Origin: Fibrobacter sp.
GTDB taxonomy: Bacteria > Fibrobacterota > Fibrobacteria > Fibrobacterales > Fibrobacteraceae
Assembly (NCBI GenBank): GCA_024689485.1
Contig: JAILDK010000073.1
Coordinates: forward strand, 1 to 43,847
Direction: 5' to 3'
Length of the DNA: 43,847 nucleotides
The position numbers and the translations under genes are program-made. The notes below the pieces were generated by a model, which was not told the DNA's origin, did not search any database, and worked only from the letters and a program-made list of their open reading frames with translations. Positions within the stretch are counted from its first letter, which is position 1. Every line of letters begins with the position of its first letter. Of the stretch, positions 25,419 through 34,703 are shown in pieces.

Positions 25419-26315
25419 ATGGCACTTCTTTCGGAACACGTAGAAAACTTTTGCAAATACATTGCCTTGGAACGTCGATTTTCCAAGCAAACGGTGAGCA
25501 CATACCAAAAATCGCTCGCCAAATTTTTGCAAACCTTACGTCCCGAAGCCGACTTGCAAGATTTTACGACCGAAAAAATCCGAGCCTACGTTTGGCAAAT
25601 GCGAAAAAATGAGGATTTGGCGATTACAAGCATCGATCTGCACATCGCGAGCCTCAAAAGCTTTGGCAGCTACCTCGTGCGCAGCCATCTTCTCGACAGC
25701 AATCCCGCCGAAGCGGTGCCCATGCCCAAGCGTCCGAAAAGGCTTGTTTCGTTCCTTTCCCAAAAGGACCTTTCCGCCGAAAAATTTCCGGAAATTGAAA
25801 ATCCGACGTTTCCCATGGTGCGCGCCCGCGTACTGCTCGAACTCATCTACGGTTCAGGACTGCGCATTTCCGAATGCCAAAGCCTTACCTGGTCCCGCTT
25901 AGACATTTCCGCCAAAGCCGTGCGCGTTTTAGGAAAGGGGAACAAAGAACGCATTGTGCCGTTGACCCAAGATTTGCTCCGTTGGATTGATACGTACAAA
26001 TTAAAGCTTGCAGAAGTTCAAAGGCTCGTTTCGCCGAATGCGCCTGTCTTTGTGAACGAACACGGCCAAGCCTACGACGTGCGCACTCTCCGCAGGGATA
26101 TTCACGACCTCCTGCGAAGCATCGGCTGGGAAGGCAAAGCAAGTCCGCACGTCCTGCGTCATAGCTTTGCCACGCACTTGCTCGAAAACGGTGCAGACCT
26201 GATGAGCGTCAAAGAAATGCTCGGGCATTCGAGCCTTGCCACGACACAGGTCTATACGCACGTCTCTGCGGAACGCTTAAAGGAAGCTTTCAAAAAAGCG
26301 CATCCGAGAGCGTAG
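25419..26315 (+). CDS. XerC/XerD-family tyrosine recombinase
   Basis: The 298-residue length and sequence match the chromosome-dimer resolution recombinases. The N-terminal SAM-like core-binding domain covers about 1-105. The catalytic domain has R149 (GSGLRISE), K173 (GKGNKERIVPL), H244 and R247 (HVLRHSF), H270 (LGHSS) and Tyr279 (TTQVYTHV). The ending SAERLKEAFKKAHPRA is typical of Xer proteins and argues against a phage integrase. I cannot assign XerC versus XerD. No attachment sites or mobile genes surround it, so it is housekeeping. An AAGG site precedes the ATG. Confidence 0.92.
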   Translation: MALLSEHVENFCKYIALERRFSKQTVSTYQKSLAKFLQTLRPEADLQDFTTEKIRAYVWQMRKNEDLAITSIDLHIASLKSFGSYLVRSHLLDSNPAEAVPMPKRPKRLVSFLSQKDLSAEKFPEIENPTFPMVRARVLLELIYGSGLRISECQSLTWSRLDISAKAVRVLGKGNKERIVPLTQDLLRWIDTYKLKLAEVQRLVSPNAPVFVNEHGQAYDVRTLRRDIHDLLRSIGWEGKASPHVLRHSFATHLLENGADLMSVKEMLGHSSLATTQVYTHVSAERLKEAFKKAHPRA

Positions 26316-26323
26316 AATTAAAC

Positions 26324-26356
26324 AAAAAAACGGCAAGCCGATCGCTTGCCGTTTTT
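26324..26356. terminator. Bidirectional terminator between xer and guaB
   Basis: CGGCAAGC at 26331-26338 pairs with GCTTGCCG at 26344-26351 around a 5-nt loop. A-run and T-run flanks (26324-26330 and 26352-26356) make it work in both directions for the convergent genes. Confidence 0.92.
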
Positions 26357-26377
26357 CAATTCCTTTCAAAAGAAGGA

Positions 26378-27898
<1,521 letters not shown>

Positions 27899-27922
27899 TT
27901 ACGAAAGGCTTTTTTCGCGGAT

Positions 27923-28594
27923 TCACACGCCTCGGGCTGAGGGGTCCCAAATGATTTTGTGCAGCTGGACCTGAAAGCGGGCCGAATTCCGACGCAAAAC
28001 CTCATTTGCAAGGATCCAGTTCACCATTTCCGCATACGGCATTGTTCCAAAAATCGGGGAAACATAGAACACCGGAAGCGGGCGTTTTTCCTTGGCAAAT
28101 TCCCGTTCCAAGGTTTCCACGATATGCGCCGCATCTTTTAAATCCTCGGGCGTTCCGACGACAAACTTGAGCACATCCCGGGCTTCAAGCGTGAAGAGGT
28201 TTTGCAGGTTTTCCGGTTTTCGCATGCCGCTGCTCGGAATCTTCCAATCCATGGTGCAAAAAACGTTCTTGTATCCGACAGGCCTTGGGCGCGTTCCGTT
28301 CGTTTCGATATTGACTTCAAAGCCGGCGTCGTCCAAGAGCTTTAAAAGCGTTTGCACATCTGCATGAATCAGCGGTTCCCCACCGGTGAGCGTCACATAC
28401 TTTGTACGAAATGACTGCACTTTTTCGAAGATTTCTTCGGGCGTCATTTCCGCAAAATCAGAGCCTTGGATCGCATACAGGGAATCGCAATAGGCGCAAC
28501 GGAGATTGCAGCCAAAAAGGCGAACAAAAACCGCAGGCGCCCCCGTTCGAATGCCCTCGCCTTCGATGCTCAAAAAGATTTCAGAGACTTTCAT
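27923..28594 (-). CDS. queE: 7-carboxy-7-deazaguanine synthase (radical SAM)
   Basis: The 223-residue enzyme converts carboxytetrahydropterin to 7-carboxy-7-deazaguanine in the preQ0 / queuosine pathway. The radical-SAM cluster motif is C29-x3-C33-x2-C36 (FGCNLRCAYCDS). The N-terminal EIFLSIEGEG and the GGEP motif (TLTGGEPL) are typical of QueE. Its ATG overlaps the queD stop (ATGA), with GGTGAG just upstream, so it is coupled to queD. It should share the riboswitch control placed before queD. queC, queF and tgt are not seen in the window. Confidence 0.94.
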   Translation of the reverse strand: MKVSEIFLSIEGEGIRTGAPAVFVRLFGCNLRCAYCDSLYAIQGSDFAEMTPEEIFEKVQSFRTKYVTLTGGEPLIHADVQTLLKLLDDAGFEVNIETNGTRPRPVGYKNVFCTMDWKIPSSGMRKPENLQNLFTLEARDVLKFVVGTPEDLKDAAHIVETLEREFAKEKRPLPVFYVSPIFGTMPYAEMVNWILANEVLRRNSARFQVQLHKIIWDPSARGV

Positions 28595-28932
28595 CACTCA
28601 CCGTCGACTTCGTATTCCGCCACGTTGCCTTCGCTTTCTTGGACGGAAACCTTATAGCAATTCGGAATCTGATCGCAGATCCATTTCGCCATATTTTCCG
28701 CGGTCGGGTTAAAACTCACCACATCGTTCAAATACTTGTGATCGAGTTTTTCTTTAATCGCCTTTTTCACATGCGAAAAGTCCACGACCATGCCTTCGGC
28801 ATTCAACGTTTTCGATTGGCAAAAAACGGTGATAATCCAATTATGTCCGTGAAGTTGTTGGCATTTGCTTTCGTACGAAAGCTGGAGTCGATGTGCGCCA
28901 GAAATTTCAAAGCGCTTAGAAATTCTATACAT
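28594..28932 (-). CDS. queD: 6-carboxy-5,6,7,8-tetrahydropterin synthase
   Basis: The 112-residue protein is of PTPS/QueD size. Zinc ligands H14 (SGAHRL), H28 and H30 (LHGHNW) and the catalytic Cys24 (SKCQQLHGH) are visible, along with the LDHKYLND motif. It makes carboxytetrahydropterin from dihydroneopterin triphosphate, the first dedicated step to preQ0. QueD rather than eukaryotic-type PTPS is chosen because of the adjacent queE and the CxxxHGH pattern. Translation starts 6 nt after an AGG that lies inside the proposed preQ1-I pseudoknot, so the product should fall when preQ1 is abundant. Confidence 0.94.
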   Translation of the reverse strand: MYRISKRFEISGAHRLQLSYESKCQQLHGHNWIITVFCQSKTLNAEGMVVDFSHVKKAIKEKLDHKYLNDVVSFNPTAENMAKWICDQIPNCYKVSVQESEGNVAEYEVDGE

Positions 28933-28938
28933 AGGGTA

Positions 28939-28977
28939 CCTAGTTTTGTTTTATGACAGGAGGTTTTCGAACTGTCC
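28939..28977 (-). promoter_or_regulatory. preQ1-I-type riboswitch in the queD leader
   Basis: Minus-strand RNA order: P1 5' arm GGACAG (28977-28972), a 12-nt loop UUCGAAAACCUC, P1 3' arm CUGUC (28959-28955), then an A-rich tail AUAAAACAAAACUAGG. The loop length, the UUC after P1 and the AUAAA...ACUAGG tail match the compact preQ1-I aptamer (compare Bacillus subtilis queC leader). CCU in the loop can pair with AGG at 28941-28939, which is also the ribosome site of queD, so ligand binding would block translation. It regulates a queuosine-pathway operon, which agrees. Not tested by covariance search. Confidence 0.8.
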
Positions 28978-29015
28978 ACCGGTTCGGTACCCCTAATATA
29001 GAAAACGCTACGATT

Positions 29016-29930
29016 TTAGAAAGACCCCACGCAGAAGGTATCCGTGCTGAAATCGATGTAAAAACGGCGATCTTCCAAAATCGAAGCCCCGAGTACACCC
29101 TGCACAGCCTCTTTCGCAAGACCCGTCACTTCCATGATCTTCGTCTTCAAAACATCGGGCATCACCCCGTATTTCACCTGGTAATTGCGCCCGCCGAATT
29201 CCGTCAAAGCGCGGAACACCGGAACCGTGTAATAATCCGCCAAAGGATGGTAATCAATGCGGCGCCCCTTATCCGCACAGCCGTCGAGCCAAACCCTGTC
29301 CGCATAAGAAGACGTAATTCCCGTATCAAGCAAAATCTTGCGCGGCACTCCGTTCAATTTCACTTCAATGCCCATGCAGTCGCCGAGCTTGACCGTCGCA
29401 ATAGACGTACCGTCAAATGGGATTTCTTCCGTGTCGAACATGATCTGATTTCGAATCTTGTCAATCACGATTTTGAATTTGGAAAGGCAATCCGTGCCGA
29501 GAATCGTGGTGATTGGAACGCCGACATGCTTTGAAATGGCATCGAAATCGATGCCTAGAACCTTGGCGGTCATTTTCGCATCACCGTCATGCGCCGCCTT
29601 AAGCGCTTCAATATTCAGCCCGAGCGTTTTGGCCAAGGTTTGACCGTGGCGCGAGCGGAAGAGTCCAATCAAATTTTCCAAGCTGAAGCCTTCGATGAGC
29701 GTGCGAAGCGGTGCGAGTTTTGCATCCTTTTCAATCACATTGTGCAGGCGTTGCGACATTTCAGAGATATCGCCGTCGCTTCCCGTTACGCAGGTCGTGT
29801 AGCAGATCGAAAGAGGTTCCGGTCCGCAGTGAAAAGAGAACGGCGATCCTGTATCGACAAGGACCATATTCTGACCCTTTTCAAAGACGAAATAGCCGTT
29901 TACATCGTCGATCAGCTTGTAAATTTCCAT
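29016..29930 (-). CDS. Single-chain double retropepsin-like aspartic protease
   Basis: The 304-residue protein contains two retropepsin-type lobes. Lobe 1 has VLVDTGSPFSF (D26-T-G28) and ends ILGTDCLSKFKIVID (about 143-157). Lobe 2 has ILLDTGITSSYAD (D202-T-G204) and ends VLGASILEDRRFYID (about 279-293). Each lobe thus has the DTG active-site loop and a hydrophobic-Gly strand followed by a similar F-x-I/V-D turn. An internal helical segment (about 55-135) joins them. No signal peptide or lipobox is present, so it is probably cytoplasmic or periplasm-independent. Substrate unknown. A strong GAGGAGG ribosome site precedes the ATG. Confidence 0.75.
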   Translation of the reverse strand: MEIYKLIDDVNGYFVFEKGQNMVLVDTGSPFSFHCGPEPLSICYTTCVTGSDGDISEMSQRLHNVIEKDAKLAPLRTLIEGFSLENLIGLFRSRHGQTLAKTLGLNIEALKAAHDGDAKMTAKVLGIDFDAISKHVGVPITTILGTDCLSKFKIVIDKIRNQIMFDTEEIPFDGTSIATVKLGDCMGIEVKLNGVPRKILLDTGITSSYADRVWLDGCADKGRRIDYHPLADYYTVPVFRALTEFGGRNYQVKYGVMPDVLKTKIMEVTGLAKEAVQGVLGASILEDRRFYIDFSTDTFCVGSF

Positions 29931-30043
29931 CGAAGATCCTCCTCAAAAGATTGTATGATTCCCTCTTTAAAGAGATACATCCTTTTGCAGAAAAAGACCT
30001 CGACCGGGGCAAAAAATTTTGTTTTAACTTGGAATATCAGGCC

Positions 30044-30598
30044 TTATTTGCCGTTATAGCGTTCCATACACTTGGCGATTCCATTCTTAAAATAGCATTC
30101 CACCAAGGCGGGGACTTTTCCAATCGCTTCGTCAAAAACAGGGCGATCTTCCGGCGGGAACTTGGCAAGCACCCAGTTCGAAAGATCCCACTTGGGCGGG
30201 CATTTTCCCACGCCAAAACGCACACGGGCAAACTGATCGCCCACATGTTCAATAATATTGCGCAGTCCGTTCTGACCGCCGTGACTGCCGTTTGCACGCA
30301 CACGGATACGGCCTACGTCCAAATTGATATCGTCCGAAAACACGAGAAGCTGTGCCGGCTTTACCTTGTACCAGGTCATCAGAGCCTGTACCGCTTCGCC
30401 AGAAAGATTCATATACGTCTGCGGCTTGGCAAGGAGCACTTCTTCCCCGCCGACCGTCACTTTTTGCGTCAAAGCCTTATATTCCGACTTCCAGCTTTTG
30501 CCCGGATCGGCAAGCTTTTCAACGGCCATAAAGCCCGCATTGTGATGTGTATTTTCATACTGGTTTCCGGGATTTCCAAGTCCGACGATCAAATACAT
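30044..30598 (-). CDS. pth: Peptidyl-tRNA hydrolase
   Basis: The 184-residue enzyme releases peptides from prematurely dropped peptidyl-tRNA. The family start YLIVGLGNPGNQYENTHHNAGF contains Asn9 and the catalytic His near residue 20. KPQTYMNLSG and NGSHGGQNGLRNI are the other invariant blocks. It follows folC by 11 nt. The nearby ftsE-folC-pth order shows a housekeeping operon. Confidence 0.96.
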   Translation of the reverse strand: MYLIVGLGNPGNQYENTHHNAGFMAVEKLADPGKSWKSEYKALTQKVTVGGEEVLLAKPQTYMNLSGEAVQALMTWYKVKPAQLLVFSDDINLDVGRIRVRANGSHGGQNGLRNIIEHVGDQFARVRFGVGKCPPKWDLSNWVLAKFPPEDRPVFDEAIGKVPALVECYFKNGIAKCMERYNGK

Positions 30599-30609
30599 AC
30601 AGCACTTCC

Positions 30610-31869
30610 TTAATGTTTTTCACTTTCGGACTTTGTCAAGCCGCGAAAGAACTTCAAATCTTCAAAATCGTTTTTCAAAAGATCGATTGTTTCGCCGATC
30701 ATGTACAAGGAACCGGTCACAAGGACAGGCGCATTGGACTCCGCCTGGACCTTTTCCAAAAAAGCCTTGGACATCGGAGCCGAGGTTCCCACCGTGCAGC
30801 TCAAAGACTTGAGTTCCAAAGCCACATCCTCGATTTCGCGGAAACGTTCATAAGGGGTCCGCGTTACGTGCCACGTCGAAACATGAGGCGCCATCATCGG
30901 AATCATTTCGTCGATCGCCTTATCCTTCAACGCACCGAAAATGCAGGGGAACTTTTGATTTGGATAATAGGTCTCTAAAGCTTCTGCAAGGCGCTTGACC
31001 GCATGCGGATTGTGAGCGCCATCGAGCAGCCAACAGAACTTTCCGTCTGCATCCAGAAGCTTTTGCATACGCCCAATCCACAGGGACTTTTGAAGCGCTT
31101 CCCGAGCCGTTTTTTCAGAGAACTTTTCACCTAAAAAGGACTTTGCCGCCGCCAAAGAAAGCGAAGCATTTTCCACGTAATGATGCCCCGGATTCGGAAC
31201 CTGCAAATCTTCCAAAATCTGCGGTTTATCAACTGTCGCCGGAATGCTTTTTACAAATTCTTCCGCATCGCGGACTAGAGCGTCGCTGATGCCGCCGACG
31301 AACATTTTCGCCCGCGGAGAAAGCACCCCGAGCTTTTCATGGAGAATCGCGGATTCCGTTTTACCGAGCAGTTCCGTATGCTCTAAGCCGATGCTCGTGA
31401 GAACGGCGAGTTCACCGCCAGCCGTTCGCGTCGAATCCAAACGGCCTCCAAGGCCCGCTTCCACGACCGCCGCGCCGACCTGCTTTTCTGCAAAATACAG
31501 AAAGCACACCAGCGTCACCGCTTCAAAAAAGGACACATGCGTATCGGTCTTTTCAGCAGCGGACTTCACCTGCAACAGCAAACGGTCAAAGTCATTTTCT
31601 GCAATCGGAACATGATCGATGCGAATGCGTTCCCGAACGTTCACCAAGTGCGGACTTGTATAAAGCCCAGCCGGAACGCCGTGGGCGGTCAAAATATTTG
31701 CCAAATAAAAAGAGGTCGAGCCCTTTCCATCCGTTCCCACCACATGAATCGTGCGGAACTTTTTTTCGGGATGGTCCAAAAACTCGAGCAGGCGCTCCAT
31801 GTTTTTTAAGTCACCTGTCATTCCAAGAGGCGCTAGGGAATGCAGATATTCTAAACCAGCTAGATTCAT
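30610..31869 (-). CDS. folC: Folylpolyglutamate / dihydrofolate synthase
   Basis: The 419-residue enzyme adds glutamate to dihydropteroate and folates. The Mur-ligase-type P-loop GTDGKGSTSFYLA, the SPHLVNVRERIRI motif, EAGLGGRLDSTR and the LDGAHNPHA C-terminal domain motif are all present. The start at 31869 is kept because the family begins EYLHSL...G.. in this way. The ribosome site is poor, and the gene starts 7 nt after ftsE, so translational coupling is likely. Confidence 0.95.
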   Translation of the reverse strand: MNLAGLEYLHSLAPLGMTGDLKNMERLLEFLDHPEKKFRTIHVVGTDGKGSTSFYLANILTAHGVPAGLYTSPHLVNVRERIRIDHVPIAENDFDRLLLQVKSAAEKTDTHVSFFEAVTLVCFLYFAEKQVGAAVVEAGLGGRLDSTRTAGGELAVLTSIGLEHTELLGKTESAILHEKLGVLSPRAKMFVGGISDALVRDAEEFVKSIPATVDKPQILEDLQVPNPGHHYVENASLSLAAAKSFLGEKFSEKTAREALQKSLWIGRMQKLLDADGKFCWLLDGAHNPHAVKRLAEALETYYPNQKFPCIFGALKDKAIDEMIPMMAPHVSTWHVTRTPYERFREIEDVALELKSLSCTVGTSAPMSKAFLEKVQAESNAPVLVTGSLYMIGETIDLLKNDFEDLKFFRGLTKSESEKH

Positions 31870-31876
31870 GAGAGTA

Positions 31877-32566
31877 TTAAAGAATGTCTCGATTCTGAAG
31901 AACGCCGTGCGAAAGCGTCAAACGGCGGAACGGACTGTTCATGTAAAAGTCCGGATTGTGCGTCGCCATCAAAACCGTTGTACCGCGTGCGTTGATTTCC
32001 TTGAAAATCTTAAAGACTTCATTCGCATTTTCCGGATCGAGGTTACCCGTCGGTTCGTCCGCAAGAATCAGGTACGGGTTGTGCACCATGGCGCGAGCGA
32101 TGGCTACGCGCTGCTGTTCACCGCCCGAAAGCGTGTACGGCATCGCGAGTCTCTTTTGGGAAATTCCCACGAGAGCGAGCGCTTCAAAGACTCTTGAATT
32201 CAGCTGCTTTTCGGGAGTTCCCGTGATGCGGAGGGCAAGCGCTACATTTTCAAAAACGTTGCGGTCCGGCAAAAGCTTAAAGTCCTGAAAGACGATTCCC
32301 ATGTGGCGGCGAAGTTCCTGAACCTGCTTTTCCGTCGCGGTTTTCGTATCAAAGACAAGGTCCTTGTTGAACTGCACCATGACTTCGCCACCGTGAAATT
32401 CATCGGGGCGTTCATCCATATAAATTAACTTGAGCAGGGTCGATTTTCCAGCACCGCTGTGACCCGTCAAAAAGACGAATTCACCTTGGTTAATGCGAAG
32501 CGTGACATCGGAAAGGGCTTTCCAATTGTCCTCGTAAGTCTTCGTCACATGCAAGAACTGGATCAT
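31877..32566 (-). CDS. ftsE: FtsE-like cell-division ABC ATPase
   Basis: The 229-residue ATPase has Walker A GHSGAGKS (about 36-43), Q-loop VFQDFKLL, signature LSGGEQQR and Walker B ILADEPTGNLDP. The sequence GKSTLLKLIYMDERPDEFHGGEV near the N-terminus and VFQDFKLLPDRNVFENVALAL are the FtsE pattern. FtsE with FtsX activates amidases or hydrolases at the septum. No FtsX follows here; folC does. It lies 6 nt after surA. A LolD-like lipoprotein exporter ATPase is the main alternative. Confidence 0.85.
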   Translation of the reverse strand: MIQFLHVTKTYEDNWKALSDVTLRINQGEFVFLTGHSGAGKSTLLKLIYMDERPDEFHGGEVMVQFNKDLVFDTKTATEKQVQELRRHMGIVFQDFKLLPDRNVFENVALALRITGTPEKQLNSRVFEALALVGISQKRLAMPYTLSGGEQQRVAIARAMVHNPYLILADEPTGNLDPENANEVFKIFKEINARGTTVLMATHNPDFYMNSPFRRLTLSHGVLQNRDIL

Positions 32567-32572
32567 GCGGAA

Positions 32573-33856
32573 TTATTCCTTCATGCGAATTTCGATATGC
32601 ACTTCTTCGCGCCATTTTTTCACAAATTCGCGAAGCTTTTGATCTTCCATGTAGTTGATCGCAAACATTTCCACTTTCATGTAATCTTCGTCGAGATTGT
32701 AATCGCGGACCTGTTTCATATCATCCATGCGGATCAAGTGCAAAGCGTCCCCTGCCGGGAACGGTTCCGAAATTTCTCCGACCGAAAGACCCGAAACGAT
32801 CGGGGCGAACGTCGAGTCCACGTCCGTCTTTTCCAGCCAGCCGAGGCGGCCGCCGTTAAAGTTCGTTTCCTTGTCGGAACTGAACTTTTTCGCCGCTTCC
32901 GCGAAGAGCGTGTCCGTCGTCAAAGAGGTACGCAGGGAGTCTGCAAGCTTCATCACGCGAGCGGTATCCTCTGCCGTCGGAATGGTCTGCAAAAAGATCT
33001 TTGCCGTGCGAACGCCGTCTTCCTTACGGCCGATCACGCGAATGATCGTCCAACCGCCATCCGTCTTGACAGGCTTCGGCGTGTAGGCACCGTTATCGAC
33101 CGTCTTAATGGCACGTTCATAGACCGGATCCAAAAGACCCTTCTGGAAGTAGCCGATGTCACCGCCCTTCGCCGCAGAAGAATCCTGCGAATGGTTCTTG
33201 GCGAGAATTTCCCAGCTCATGCCGTGGTCCAAGGAATCGATCAGCGCTTCGGCAATTTTCTTCACCGAGTCCACAATCATCGGGCTCGGTTCAATCTTCA
33301 AAGCGATATGCGCAAGGCGCATGCAGTTGTACTGACGCGGAATGGAATCCTTATAATGTGCGTAGAATTCGGCGACTTCCTTGCGGGTCGGTTTGATGCC
33401 TCCGACGTAACGTTGGCGGATACGGCCAATCGTCATCTGTTCACGAACCTGCTTCGCGAGGTTTTCACGGTACTGCACCATGCTCATGCCGAGCTGTGCA
33501 CGGATCGCGCGTTCGAGAATTTCCATGCTGATGTTCTGGCGAGCGGCAAGGTTCTGCAAGTGCTGCGTCACACGCAGATCGACTTCGTCGTCGGTAATCT
33601 GAATCGAGTCGCGGTCCACACGGGAAAGCAGAACCTTGTCATCGATCAAGCGGTCGAGCACAAAGGCGATCTGTTCCTTTTCCGATTTTCCCGAAGCTTC
33701 TGCCGTATTCTGGAACTGATAGAGGTTTTCCATCACCTCGGAACGCATAATCGGTTTGCCGTCGACGATTGCGGCGATGGATTCAAAAAGTTCCGGAGCT
33801 GCGAAGAGAGAACTTGCAGTCCACAAAACGAGAGCGATTAAATTCGATTTCTTCAT
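32573..33856 (-). CDS. surA: SurA-like periplasmic peptidyl-prolyl isomerase / chaperone
   Basis: The 427-residue product has a signal peptide (MKKSNLIALVLWTASSLFA) and the SurA N-terminal chaperone domain (FESIAAIVDGKPIMRSEVMEN...). Two parvulin-type domains follow: about 185-290 with GGDIGYFQKG and GWTIIRVIG, and about 290-400 with GGRLGWLEK and ALHLIRMDD. SurA carries outer-membrane proteins to the Bam complex. The start is the ATG at 33856, supported by GAGA 7 nt upstream; ATG 33862 and TTG 33868 are possible but lengthen the signal. The gene follows a SurA-like lipoprotein by 8 nt. Confidence 0.9.
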   Translation of the reverse strand: MKKSNLIALVLWTASSLFAAPELFESIAAIVDGKPIMRSEVMENLYQFQNTAEASGKSEKEQIAFVLDRLIDDKVLLSRVDRDSIQITDDEVDLRVTQHLQNLAARQNISMEILERAIRAQLGMSMVQYRENLAKQVREQMTIGRIRQRYVGGIKPTRKEVAEFYAHYKDSIPRQYNCMRLAHIALKIEPSPMIVDSVKKIAEALIDSLDHGMSWEILAKNHSQDSSAAKGGDIGYFQKGLLDPVYERAIKTVDNGAYTPKPVKTDGGWTIIRVIGRKEDGVRTAKIFLQTIPTAEDTARVMKLADSLRTSLTTDTLFAEAAKKFSSDKETNFNGGRLGWLEKTDVDSTFAPIVSGLSVGEISEPFPAGDALHLIRMDDMKQVRDYNLDEDYMKVEMFAINYMEDQKLREFVKKWREEVHIEIRMKE

Positions 33857-33864
33857 AAACATTC

Positions 33865-34677
33865 TCAATGGGTCGCGGATTTGGCAATTTCTTCCGGATA
33901 GACGAAAATCGCCTGACGCTTCTTGATATCATCCTTAAAGTTCGCGATAAATTCTTTGCGTTTGCCGTTTGCGGCAAGAACCTGTGCCAGTTCCGCCACA
34001 TCCGCAAAAGGACGCACCGAGCCGGAATCCTGCTTGGAAAGCACGATCACGCTCTTCAAATACTTTCCACAGGTCTTCGGCGGAGAAATCTTGCCCACCG
34101 CAAGCGAATCCAGCTGAACGCTCGGGCAATCAAACGGAGCGACCGTCACCGAGTCAAAGGTTTCCACTTCGCGCACAAGCCAGTTCTTGGAAGGCGCTTC
34201 CGTAATCGTCTTGCGCGTCGCCGGACCGTAATACTGCCAAGCAGTCGTTCCGCTCATGTACGTCACCACGGCGAGGTTATAAACATTCGCTTCCAAAGCA
34301 AAGTTTTCCGGATGTGCGTCGTAATAAGCGGCGACTTCCATTTCCGAAACCGAAATCGTATCCGTCACCTGGGCAAAATAGGCGCCCAAAATGATCTTCT
34401 TTTTGGCGTCTTCAATCAGGCGCTTGATTTCAGGACGTTCGTCAACCCGGTCCTCCAAAGCGCGTTCATAGACCGATTCCCGGGATATCCAATGATCCAC
34501 ACGGTTCGTCCGTTCTTCGATCGAAAGGGAGTCCCAAACTCCTTCTGCCTGCATTTCGGACAATTTCAATTCCGAATTTTCCACACGGGCAAGAGTCGGG
34601 TCCGAAGCCGTACCGGGAACCTTGCACGCGACAAGTCCCATCGTCAACAAAAGGGTCGGTAAGAGTAAAAAACGCAT
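33865..34677 (-). CDS. SurA/PrsA-like N-domain lipoprotein
   Basis: The 270-residue product has a lipoprotein signal (MRFLLLPTLLLTMGLVAC, lipobox GLVAC). Residues 25-125 form helices like the SurA or PrsA foldase N-domain (LSEMQAEGVWDSLSIEERTNRVDHWI and VSEMEVAAYYDAHPENF). A clear parvulin domain is missing; the rest (about 125-270) has strands and helices but no GG-dG-f pattern. It is probably a membrane-bound chaperone that works with SurA next door. The ATG at 34677 has GGA close by; a TTG at 34686 is less likely. Confidence 0.8.
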   Translation of the reverse strand: MRFLLLPTLLLTMGLVACKVPGTASDPTLARVENSELKLSEMQAEGVWDSLSIEERTNRVDHWISRESVYERALEDRVDERPEIKRLIEDAKKKIILGAYFAQVTDTISVSEMEVAAYYDAHPENFALEANVYNLAVVTYMSGTTAWQYYGPATRKTITEAPSKNWLVREVETFDSVTVAPFDCPSVQLDSLAVGKISPPKTCGKYLKSVIVLSKQDSGSVRPFADVAELAQVLAANGKRKEFIANFKDDIKKRQAIFVYPEEIAKSATH

Positions 34678-34703
34678 CGCGTCCAAATTAGAAAATTTGG
34701 ATC

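Noticed and set aside
25419-26315. Tyrosine recombinase as sign of a mobile element
   Set aside because: Length, C-terminus and lack of attachment repeats or cargo fit housekeeping XerC/D; a terminator and guaB follow.
29931-30043. Possible terminator or RNA in the 113-nt gap between pth and the retropepsin-like gene
   Set aside because: Only a short CTCTTTAAAGAG palindrome and weak GC pairing are seen, with no clear T-run after a stable stem.
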